The position numbers and the translations under genes are program-made. Positions 1-5,283 of a DNA stretch of 5,945 bases are shown here, piece by piece; position 1 is the first letter of the stretch, and every line of letters starts with the position of its first letter. Source of the DNA: Anaerolineae bacterium (GTDB taxonomy: Bacteria; Chloroflexota; Anaerolineae; UBA1429); assembly GCA_016928125.1 (NCBI GenBank), contig JAFGLK010000059.1:1-5945 (forward strand), written 5' to 3'. A model generated the notes under the pieces. It worked only from the letters and a program-made list of their open reading frames with translations, was not told the DNA's origin and did not search any database.

Positions 1-244
1 CGAGCATGGCGTGGCGGCCTTTTGGAGCACCTCCCGCAATGAACTCTGGGTCAAGGGGGCCACCTCGGGCGATACGCTCCAGGTGGTTGAGGTACGGGTG
101 AACTGCGAGCAGAACTCATTGCTCTACATCGTGCGTCCCTTGGGCGCGGGCGCCTGCCATACCAAGACGCTGGATGGCCACACCCGCATGAGCTGCTACT
201 ATCGGCGTATCGTCGATGGAAGGCTAGAGTTCGTCGCCCCCTGA
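1..244 (+). CDS. hisI: Phosphoribosyl-AMP cyclohydrolase, 3' part (5' end outside window)
   Basis: HisI opens the adenine ring of phosphoribosyl-AMP to give ProFAR, the third step of histidine synthesis, in the cytoplasm. The frame is open to the left edge (in frame from base 2), so the GTG at 11 is an internal Val rather than a start. About 80 C-terminal residues are visible. Family motifs seen are [13 protein letters not shown] followed by TSGD, then [12 protein letters not shown] and SCYYR. The three zinc-ligand cysteines of the family are all present (codons at 104, 155 and 194). The magnesium-binding Asp-Cys-Asp-x-Asp motif reads Asn-Cys-Glu-x-Asn here, and the ACHT to SCYYR spacing is 13 residues instead of the usual 7. 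The protein stops soon after SCYYR, so no HisE domain is fused. hisG follows 97 bases later on the same strand. Family identity is secure; the altered metal site is real in the sequence but may be lineage-normal. Confidence 0.9.
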   Translation, partial: EHGVAAFWSTSRNELWVKGATSGDTLQVVEVRVNCEQNSLLYIVRPLGAGACHTKTLDGHTRMSCYYRRIVDGRLEFVAP

Positions 245-268
245 AGGCTCCTCGTCAGGAGGGATACT

Positions 269-288
269 TGGCCGCCGGGGCTCGGCCA
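269..288 (+). other. Small stem-loop in the hisI-hisG spacer
   Basis: TGGCCG at 269-274 pairs with CGGCCA at 283-288 around an 8-base loop. A weaker 5-bp hairpin (CTCCT/AGGAG, 248-261) lies just after the hisI stop. There is no T-run after either, so neither is a convincing terminator. They could be a processing or attenuation element, or chance in GC-rich DNA. Confidence 0.3.
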
Positions 289-300
289 TCTCGCGGCCCG

Positions 301-321
301 CATCGATCATCGAACATCACA
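301..321 (+). repeat. Three 7-base tandem units ahead of hisG
   Basis: CATCGAT, CATCGAA and CATCACA run head to tail (301-321), directly before the AAAGGAT ribosome-binding sequence of hisG. The units share CATC and are imperfect. A role as a binding site is possible but unsupported, and simple-sequence chance is the likelier explanation. Confidence 0.3.
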
Positions 322-341
322 TCAAAGGATGACGCCTGCTC

Positions 342-1217
342 ATGGAAAACAAGCTGATACTCGGCGTGCCCAAAGGCAGCCTGCAAGATTCGACGGTCGC
401 CCTGTTTGGCAAAGCGGGCTACCGCATTGTCGTGTCGACCCGCTCCTATCGCCCTTCCATCGACGATCCGGAGATCGATTGTCTGATGTTCCGCGCCCAA
501 GAGATGGCCCGCTACGTGGAGCGCGGCGTGCTGGATGTGGGCCTCACCGGGCAGGATTGGATCACCGAGAATAATGCCGATGTGCACGAGGTGGTGGAGT
601 TGGTCTATAGCAAGGCTACCTCGCAACCTTTCCGCTGGGTGGTGGCGGTGCCTGAAGATTCAGACATCCGGACCGTTCAGGATCTGGAGGGCAAGCGCAT
701 CGCCACTGAGCTGGTGGGGGCCACGCAGCGTTACCTGGCGGAGCACGGGGTGCACGCCGAGGTCGAGTATTCGTGGGGCGCCACCGAGATCAAGGTGCCG
801 CATCTGGTGGACGCGATCGTCGAGGGCACCGAGACAGGCTCGTCGCTGCGCGCCAACCGGCTACGTATCGTGGATACGGTGGTGGTCTCGACCACGAAGT
901 TGGTCGCCAACCATGCGGCTTGGGCCGATCCGTGGAAGCGTCAGAAGATCGAGAATCTGGCCGTGCTCTTGCGCGGTGCGTTGGAGGCGGAGAGTAAGGT
1001 GGGCCTCAAGATGAACGTGCCCAAGTCCAACCTTGCGGAGGTGGCGGCCCAACTGCCGTCGCTGCACGCTCCCACCGTCTCAGAGCAGAGCGACCCCGAT
1101 TGGGTTGCCATTGAGGTCATTATCGACGAGTGGGTGGTGCGCGATCTGATACCCTGCCTCAAGCGCGCGGGCGCCTCGGGCATCATCGAGTATCCCCTCA
1201 ACAAGGTCATCTACTAG
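342..1217 (+). CDS. hisG: ATP phosphoribosyltransferase, long form with regulatory domain
   Basis: HisG condenses ATP with PRPP to give phosphoribosyl-ATP, the committed and normally histidine-inhibited step of histidine synthesis. The 291 residues match the long, single-chain form. The catalytic part (about 1-210) begins [22 protein letters not shown], with the [23 protein letters not shown] block at about 51-73. The phosphate-binding segment [20 protein letters not shown] lies at 161-180. Residues from about 213 to 291 ([12 protein letters not shown] to [11 protein letters not shown]) match the C-terminal HisG regulatory domain, so no separate HisZ subunit should be needed. The ATG at 342 follows AAAGGAT (324-330) at a rather long 12-base distance to the core. 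It is preferred because the protein then begins just before the conserved LGVPKG strand. It lies downstream of hisI and is probably co-transcribed with it. The gene looks intact. Confidence 0.97.
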   Translation: MENKLILGVPKGSLQDSTVALFGKAGYRIVVSTRSYRPSIDDPEIDCLMFRAQEMARYVERGVLDVGLTGQDWITENNADVHEVVELVYSKATSQPFRWVVAVPEDSDIRTVQDLEGKRIATELVGATQRYLAEHGVHAEVEYSWGATEIKVPHLVDAIVEGTETGSSLRANRLRIVDTVVVSTTKLVANHAAWADPWKRQKIENLAVLLRGALEAESKVGLKMNVPKSNLAEVAAQLPSLHAPTVSEQSDPDWVAIEVIIDEWVVRDLIPCLKRAGASGIIEYPLNKVIY

Positions 1218-1228
1218 GTCACAAACCA

Positions 1229-1277
1229 ACCGCCCCAAGGCCGCAGCGAGCCATGCCAGCTGCGATCCTGGGGCGGT
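1229..1277. terminator. Bidirectional terminator-like stem-loop between convergent genes
   Basis: ACCGCCCCA (1229-1237) pairs perfectly with TGGGGCGGT (1269-1277). Inside, GG/CC (1239-1240 with 1267-1268) and CGCAGC/GCTGCG (1242-1247 with 1259-1264) extend the stem, leaving an 11-base loop. It starts 12 bases after the hisG stop and, on the other strand, 16 bases after the stop of the DUF6650-like gene. The minus-strand transcript would leave the stem into TGGTTTG; the plus-strand side has only a weak T content. The perfect pairing works on both strands and suits a shared terminator. Confidence 0.7.
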
Positions 1278-1292
1278 CTATGCTCTTGCCCG

Positions 1293-1778
1293 TCAGCCTC
1301 GCGGAAGGATCGTCGTGATCGGCCCATCCAGATCGACACCATACAGGACACACAACACGGCGATCTGCACGCCAAATAGCGTGCGCAGACTGCCCACCGC
1401 GATCCAGAAGAGAGGCGGCCTCCGCTGGCGTCGGCCGAACAGCCCCCGCCGCTCCTGGCGATAGCCCCCGTTGCTGTGCATGAGCAGTTTCTCGCACTCA
1501 AAGTGCATGGCCCGCAGTGACGAGGTAGCCAGGGCCCCAGGGCGGACCCGCGGCAGGAGACGATCGAGTTCATCGCGGATGTGCCTGGCCGACTCGACCA
1601 TCCAGCCGGGATGTCTGTGCGGAGAGGCGTTGATCAGAACGTTCCGGGCGGCCAGAAAGACGACAAACTCGCGTATCTGCTCGCGCTCATCATCCGACGG
1701 GGCATGTCCTTCGCCGTAGACCGGTGTCCCCCCTGGCACACGCCCCGAAGCCGCCATGTCGCGATAGCTGAGCGTCAT
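1293..1778 (-). CDS. DUF6650-like protein of unknown function
   Basis: This 161-residue, probably cytoplasmic protein has no known function. From memory its plan resembles the DUF6650 family: a short N-terminal STP/TPVYG-type segment (TPVYG at 18-22), a helix with FVVFLAARNVL (38-48), then ESARHIRDELDRLL (62-75), SLRAMHFECEKLL (87-99) and a C-terminal LRTLFGVQIAVLCVLYGVDL (131-150) ending in TTILP. A basic stretch (RRGLFGRRQRR, 110-120) lies before the C-terminal helix. The ATG at 1778 is chosen because AGGAGG lies 5 bases upstream. A GTG at 1826 in the same frame lies inside a stem-loop and has no ribosome-binding site. The gene lies last in the minus-strand block, 139 bases after the radical SAM gene, and probably has its own promoter. 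The family assignment is by eye and needs a profile search. Confidence 0.75.
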   Translation of the reverse strand: MTLSYRDMAASGRVPGGTPVYGEGHAPSDDEREQIREFVVFLAARNVLINASPHRHPGWMVESARHIRDELDRLLPRVRPGALATSSLRAMHFECEKLLMHSNGGYRQERRGLFGRRQRRPPLFWIAVGSLRTLFGVQIAVLCVLYGVDLDGPITTILPRG

Positions 1779-1783
1779 GGGTG

Positions 1784-1789
1784 CCTCCT
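1784..1789 (-). promoter_or_regulatory. Ribosome-binding site that fixes the DUF6650-like start
   Basis: The minus strand reads AGGAGG, then CACCC, then ATG. This perfect Shine-Dalgarno core at 5-base spacing decides for the start at 1778 over the in-frame GTG at 1826. Confidence 0.8.
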
Positions 1790-1801
1790 GGTGAATGATC
1801 T

Positions 1802-1833
1802 CGAGCACGTGGGCTCGCGAACCCACTTGCTCG
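1802..1833 (-). promoter_or_regulatory. 32-base dyad/stem-loop just upstream of the ribosome-binding site
   Basis: Read on the minus strand, CGAGCA (1833-1828) pairs with TGCTCG (1807-1802), and GTGGG (1826-1822) pairs with CCCAC (1813-1809). An A/G mismatch separates the two stems, a U-G wobble follows, and TCGCGA forms the loop. The same fold on the plus strand would have C/A and C/T mismatches instead, so the minus-strand RNA is the better partner. It ends 12 bases before the AGGAGG site. It may be an RNA leader element controlling translation or stability, or a DNA operator. Confidence 0.55.
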
Positions 1834-1834
1834 C

Positions 1835-1858
1835 CGGCTGCCCCCCCAGGCTCAGCCG
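1835..1858 (-). promoter_or_regulatory. Leader stem-loop with a G-run in its loop
   Basis: CGGCTG pairs with CAGCCG (plus positions 1835-1840 and 1853-1858). On the minus-strand RNA the 12-base loop includes seven consecutive G. It abuts the next stem-loop (1802-1833) with one base between, and begins close to the transcription start expected from the upstream promoter-like pair. Its role is unknown. Confidence 0.4.
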
Positions 1859-1865
1859 CTGCTCC

Positions 1866-1894
1866 AGTCTAGGCGAATCGCTGCGATTTGCCAA
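1866..1894 (-). promoter_or_regulatory. Candidate sigma-70-type promoter for the DUF6650-like gene
   Basis: The minus strand carries TTGGCA (1894-1889; five of six to TTGACA), a 17-base spacer, then TAGACT (1871-1866; four of six to TATAAT). The expected start of transcription is near 1859-1860, which gives a leader of about 80 bases. Sequence match and ideal spacing are seen; promoter activity is inferred. Confidence 0.45.
1872..1892. promoter_or_regulatory. Dyad filling the promoter spacer (possible operator)
   Basis: On the plus strand GGCGAATCG (1872-1880) faces CGATTTGCC (1884-1892) around CTG: nine positions with one G/T mismatch. The perfect core is AATCG-CTG-CGATT. It covers the whole 17-base spacer and most of the -35 element of the candidate promoter, a typical place for a repressor or MerR-type activator. 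As minus-strand RNA it would contain a C/A mismatch, so a DNA operator is favoured over an RNA fold. Confidence 0.45.
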
Positions 1895-1896
1895 AC

Positions 1897-1913
1897 GCGC
1901 TTTCTCAGAGCGC
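1897..1913 (-). terminator. Weak terminator-like hairpin after the radical SAM gene
   Basis: GCGCT (1897-1901) pairs with AGCGC (1909-1913), extended by a mismatch and a T-A pair around a 3-base loop. It begins 4 bases after the radical SAM stop. On the minus strand it is followed by GTTTGG, only a three-base T-run, so termination would be partial at best. Confidence 0.35.
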
Positions 1914-1917
1914 TGCG

Positions 1918-2949
1918 TCAGTCGTAGATGCGGTCGTAGAACGATCTGGGCGCCAGCTCGGGGAACTCATCCTGGGCGGCGTGGGCCGCCAGATGCCGCC
2001 GGATGTCCAGGCACAGGTGACACTTGGAGACATAGCCCTCAACGAGAGGCTGATAGCCGCGCTGCTGCGCCAGAGCGTACAGCTCTCCCATACGGCCCAA
2101 GAGTGCCTGCAGAACGGGCCGCTCGTCCAGATCAATCCCCTCCCAGGCCAGGCGCTCGAGCTCGCGGCAGTCGCCCAGCGAGAGCCCGCCACAGTATCCG
2201 GGCAGATAGTGCCCATAGTTGTCGATGTGGATGTGCCAGTCGCGCAGCAGATCCTGTCTGCAGCTCATCCCCAAAAAGCGCTCGGCCGGTTGCTTGGGCA
2301 GCAGATCCCCAAGACTGTAGCCCACCCGGCCATTGAGCAGGAGCTCCACATGCCGCAGCCCCTCCGCGCCGCGCCGCAGATACTCGTCGAAAGGCAGGGT
2401 TCCCTCCAGGCCCATACGCTCAAACTGGAGGAAAAAGTAGCGCTGGTAGAGAAAAGCGTTATGGCCAAAGACCTCGTAGCCGATGCGCGCCGCCCGCCGG
2501 GTGCGCTCAAAAGGCACACGCTCGAGCAAGAACGGATTCGCGCTGATGAGCAAGCCCTGCAGGCCCTCCGCCTGCAGTTCGAGCATACGTTGACGCGTGT
2601 CGGCGTCGTCGCGACACCAGAAGGCGTTGGTCTCCACAAAGAGCCCGGGCAGCTCCAGGCCGGCGGCGAGTCCCACCAGGCGCAAGAGCAGCGGGTAGTT
2701 CAGGAAGGGCTCGCCGCCGGTGAAATGCAGGCCCTCGTTCAGGCTCACGCCTTGCGGCGAGTCATACTTGGGGCCCATAATTCGGGCGAGCTGGGTCAGG
2801 ATCGCCTCGGCATCCTGCTCCGCGATCCAGTCGGCGGGCCATTGGGGCGAGCAGACGTACATGCAGTGTTTGCAGTCGCTGTTGCACTTGTAGGTCAGGA
2901 ACAGCCCCGCCGAGTAGGGGGGCGGGATGCGCAATCTGGTCAAGACCAT
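1918..2949 (-). CDS. Radical SAM protein with SPASM-like C-terminal cysteines
   Basis: Radical SAM enzymes use a 4Fe-4S cluster to cleave S-adenosylmethionine and start radical chemistry; the substrate here is unknown. With the ATG at 2949 the protein has 343 residues. The cluster motif CNSDCKHC (Cys 22, 26, 29) is canonical CxxxCxxC. TGGEP (77-81) contains the GGEP motif, followed by strand motifs FVETN and LLISAN. The C-terminal third has Cys 230, 253, 261, 310 and 313, in a pattern (C-x15-G-x6-C, then a late CxxC) reminiscent of SPASM/twitch domains that hold extra iron-sulfur clusters. The start lies 7 bases after the kinase-like stop, which suggests translational coupling. The ATG has no good Shine-Dalgarno site; a TTG at 2943 has GGAG 6 bases upstream and is a fair alternative. 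The frame stays open further upstream, but that part only shadows the kinase-like gene. The enzyme class is certain, the product is not. Confidence 0.9.
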   Translation of the reverse strand: MVLTRLRIPPPYSAGLFLTYKCNSDCKHCMYVCSPQWPADWIAEQDAEAILTQLARIMGPKYDSPQGVSLNEGLHFTGGEPFLNYPLLLRLVGLAAGLELPGLFVETNAFWCRDDADTRQRMLELQAEGLQGLLISANPFLLERVPFERTRRAARIGYEVFGHNAFLYQRYFFLQFERMGLEGTLPFDEYLRRGAEGLRHVELLLNGRVGYSLGDLLPKQPAERFLGMSCRQDLLRDWHIHIDNYGHYLPGYCGGLSLGDCRELERLAWEGIDLDERPVLQALLGRMGELYALAQQRGYQPLVEGYVSKCHLCLDIRRHLAAHAAQDEFPELAPRSFYDRIYD

Positions 2950-2956
2950 CTCCACA

Positions 2957-3901
2957 CTAGAATGCGAGCAGCCCGCGAAAGGGCTGGATCTCGTAAGACA
3001 ACACCGCGTCCAGGACATCCGCGTCCAGCTCCCACGCCGGGCGCATCGTAAAGCGGCCCTGCAGGCTGGGGTGCTCCAGCCGCCAGAGCAGGAACCCAAA
3101 GAAGCAAGCCCCATTGGCGGCCTGCAGCCAGCCCCAGATCGTCTCGCGGTCGACGCTCGCGCAGATGTTAGAGTGCGCGCAAAAGAGGGCCAAACCGGCC
3201 GGATCCTCCACCAGAAAGGGCGCCAGGTCGAACAGAAAGGGCCCATGACCGTAGGACGAGCCCCAGTCGATCAGCCTCTGTGGGTGGCCCAGGATGCTCC
3301 CCTCGCGGAAATCGTGATGTAGCCAGGCAAAAGGCATGCTGACAAAAGCGTCGGATAGGCGGGCCTGGCGGGCGCGCAAATGATCGGCCAGGGCGACCCA
3401 TTCGTCCACGATTGCCAGGCCGTGTCTTTTGAGCCGCAGCAGTTGGGCGTACCCCTCGTCCATGCAACGGGTGATGCTGCGCCGGTAGAAACCGTCATCC
3501 TCGCGGGCGAGCCGAAACGCCACCTCGGGCGCAGCCCGGCGCACCCGTTCCTCATCGTTGAGCGCATTGTGTAGCTCAGCCAGGCCCACGATCAGCTGCG
3601 GCTCCAGGCGCTTGCAGTGGGGATGCTCCCCGACGATGAACTCGGAGACCAGAACCGCCTCCTGTAGAAGAGCCGGATAGATCACCCGCGGGGCGATGCA
3701 CAGGTCAAGCGCGGCGAGAAGGCGCAGGGTGCGCGCCTCGTTGGGCTTGACCTCTTTGACGAAATAGTCGGCCCCTTCGCGCTGAAAGCGATAGGTGTGC
3801 GGGCTGATGCTGCCGCCCAACACAGGCGTCACCGCCCAGGCCGCCAGATCGCTAAAGGCCGGCTCATGCCGGAGGACTGCCTCGAGTTGCTCTAGACGCA
3901 C
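2957..3901 (-). CDS. Aminoglycoside phosphotransferase/choline kinase-like protein
   Basis: Proteins of this fold transfer phosphate from ATP to small molecules such as antibiotics, choline or homoserine; the substrate here cannot be told. The 314 residues match the usual family length. The N-lobe has YRFQREGADYFVKE with the expected ATP-binding Lys 49, and NEARTLRLL with the helix Glu 55. The catalytic loop reads LHHDFREGSIL (194-204): Asp 197 matches the catalytic Asp, but position 202 is Ser where most relatives have the metal-binding Asn. The second metal-binding Asp is Asp 212 in LIDWG, followed by FLFDLAPFLV. The GTG start at 3901 is preceded by a purine-rich AGGGAAGAG (3916-3908). It lies 44 bases after the nucleotidyltransferase-like gene and 7 bases before the radical SAM gene, so co-transcription is likely. 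The fold is well supported. Activity is uncertain because of the Ser, so a binding-only or altered role is possible. Confidence 0.82.
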   Translation of the reverse strand: MRLEQLEAVLRHEPAFSDLAAWAVTPVLGGSISPHTYRFQREGADYFVKEVKPNEARTLRLLAALDLCIAPRVIYPALLQEAVLVSEFIVGEHPHCKRLEPQLIVGLAELHNALNDEERVRRAAPEVAFRLAREDDGFYRRSITRCMDEGYAQLLRLKRHGLAIVDEWVALADHLRARQARLSDAFVSMPFAWLHHDFREGSILGHPQRLIDWGSSYGHGPFLFDLAPFLVEDPAGLALFCAHSNICASVDRETIWGWLQAANGACFFGFLLWRLEHPSLQGRFTMRPAWELDADVLDAVLSYEIQPFRGLLAF

Positions 3902-3917
3902 GTTGTCTCTTCCCTAG

Positions 3918-3948
3918 TGGGCGCCCATGAGCCATTTCTGACGGCTCA
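3918..3948 (-). other. Palindrome plus stem-loop between two operon genes
   Basis: TGGGCGCCCA (3918-3927) is a perfect 10-base palindrome. Immediately beside it TGAGCC (3928-3933) pairs with GGCTCA (3943-3948) around a 9-base loop, overlapping the stop codon of the 445-residue gene. There is no T-run, so it is not a standard terminator. It could tune mRNA stability or partial read-through into the kinase-like gene. Confidence 0.35.
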
Positions 3949-5283
3949 CTCCGCGGCGCCCTCGAACTGCTCGATGTAGGCCTTGATCTCGGGCACGGCG
4001 GTGAGCTTCTCGTAGAAAAAGTTGTTCACCAGGTTGATCGCCTTTTGCCGGGCCGCGCGTATCTGAATGTGCCAGCGCTCTTCGTGACCCTCCCGCACGA
4101 CCAAAGCCTGGCGCAGATCCAGCAGCGCCTGAACCATCTCCAGTTCCACCACGCCTTCGAGCTGCTGCACCACGCTCAGAATCAGCCCCTTGGCCTGCTC
4201 ATCCACCGCGTCCAATGGGATTCCGGAGCCGGGCACCAGGGCCTCCTCCAGGGTGCGCACCAGCGACCACACCTGATAGAGCACCGTTGCGGGCTCGTCG
4301 AACAGCTCGCGCAGATAGGCGGCCGCGCTGTAGCGGCCGGTGTAGCGGAACACGTTGTACATGCGCTTGGCCGCCTTGCCATAGTTCACGTCTCGATTGA
4401 CGTACTTGGCGACCTCCTTCTCCAATTGGCGCACATAGCTCTCGAGCGCATCCTCCGAAACGTGGCGCACCAGCTTGCTAAAGACGGGGATCGACTCGGC
4501 CTCGAGGTAGACCTCCTGGAAAAAGGGATCCAGATAGCCATCCAGGGGCGCGATCGCGCCATCGGGCGCCTCCCAGGTCACGTCGAGCATGTTGCTGGCG
4601 TTGGATAGGCGCCCACGAATCGGGTCGGCGATGACCCAATCTAGCTTACACCAGCCGGGATCCTGCGCCACGTCCTCCCAGCCGATGCGGACGCGCGTCC
4701 CGTCCGGACGGAAGGCGTCAATGGCCCCCGCCTTGATCTCCTCGGGTTGCCAGGAGATGGAGGCCCCTGCCTTGAGGCGCTCGCCGTCCCTCACGACATC
4801 CTCGGGATAGGAGCCAAAGCGCACCTCGATCAGCTGGTAGGTCGGGCCCTTTTCCGCGCTCAAGGCTTTGGCGCGCAGGATGCGGGCCAGGGTCTGGCAG
4901 GCCGCCTCGCGCGAAGGGGCCCTGATATTCACGCGCTCGAAATAGTCGCAATCGCCCGGGTAGCTCTGGATCTTGCTCTGCGCGGCCGAGCCCGAGAGGG
5001 CAAGAGCGGTCTCGACCACGCCGGGCTCATCTTCGAACTCGACCAGGCGGCCGATCTCTCGGAAGTAGGCCAGCTCCTCAGGGCTAAAGTCGAGCATCTG
5101 CACGGCGTGTCCAAAGACACCGCTCTGGGCGTCGTACACCACCTCGTCGCCTTGTTTCCAGGCGGCCATCGCCGCCAGCCACTGCAGGGCCTCCTCCTCG
5201 TCCACCTCCACGCCCAAGCGCTGAGCGGATGCGATGATGCGCGCGATCTCTTCGGCCTCGGGCTCAGTGCTCGATGGGATCAT
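3946..5283 (-). CDS. Unrecognised 445-residue protein with nucleotidyltransferase-like signature
   Basis: I cannot name the family. An acidic helical N-terminus (1-90) precedes LSGSAAQSKIQSYPGDCDYF (97-114 region). This fits the DNA polymerase beta-type nucleotidyltransferase pattern of Gly-Ser, 9-13 residues, then Asp-x-Asp (Gly 98, Ser 99, Asp 111, Asp 113). A third acidic residue could be Asp 215 in CKLDWVIADP. A compact middle region (ISWQPEEI, NASNMLDVTWEAPDG, LDPFFQEVYLEAESIPVFSK) is followed by a long mostly helical C-terminus with NYGKAAKRMYNVFRYTGRY (300-318), which could be a substrate-binding helical domain. No signal peptide or membrane helix is seen, so it is probably cytoplasmic. 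The ATG at 5283 has AAGGAGG 4 bases upstream. It is the first gene of the tight group with the kinase-like and radical SAM genes. The gene is real by length and ribosome-binding site; the enzymatic idea is an inference from motif spacing. Confidence 0.85.
   Translation of the reverse strand: MIPSSTEPEAEEIARIIASAQRLGVEVDEEEALQWLAAMAAWKQGDEVVYDAQSGVFGHAVQMLDFSPEELAYFREIGRLVEFEDEPGVVETALALSGSAAQSKIQSYPGDCDYFERVNIRAPSREAACQTLARILRAKALSAEKGPTYQLIEVRFGSYPEDVVRDGERLKAGASISWQPEEIKAGAIDAFRPDGTRVRIGWEDVAQDPGWCKLDWVIADPIRGRLSNASNMLDVTWEAPDGAIAPLDGYLDPFFQEVYLEAESIPVFSKLVRHVSEDALESYVRQLEKEVAKYVNRDVNYGKAAKRMYNVFRYTGRYSAAAYLRELFDEPATVLYQVWSLVRTLEEALVPGSGIPLDAVDEQAKGLILSVVQQLEGVVELEMVQALLDLRQALVVREGHEERWHIQIRAARQKAINLVNNFFYEKLTAVPEIKAYIEQFEGAAE

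Noticed and set aside
329..574. 81-residue open frame overlapping the hisG start
   Set aside because: Starts within the hisG ribosome-binding region and runs out of frame through hisG; no family features.
535..1014. 159-residue open frame inside hisG
   Set aside because: Out-of-frame shadow of hisG, Arg/Trp-rich, no ribosome-binding site.
1779..1826. GTG start 16 codons upstream for the DUF6650-like gene
   Set aside because: It sits inside the 1802-1833 stem-loop with no Shine-Dalgarno site, whereas the ATG at 1778 has a perfect one.
1581..2336. 251-residue open frame on the + strand
   Set aside because: Crosses the DUF6650-like gene, the structured gap and the radical SAM gene in antisense; Arg/Pro/Ser-rich with no motif.
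1888..3051. 387-residue open frame on the + strand
   Set aside because: It lies wholly antisense to the radical SAM gene and the end of the kinase-like gene; its protein has no motifs and a Gln/Leu/Arg-biased composition, as expected for a GC-rich antisense shadow.
2950..3246. N-terminal extension of the radical SAM frame
   Set aside because: The 99 extra residues overlap the kinase-like gene in another frame and are Arg/Cys/Trp-rich; the conserved domain starts only after 2949.
4045..4608. 187-residue open frame on the + strand
   Set aside because: Antisense to the 445-residue gene; His/Leu/Gln-rich composition typical of mirrored codons.
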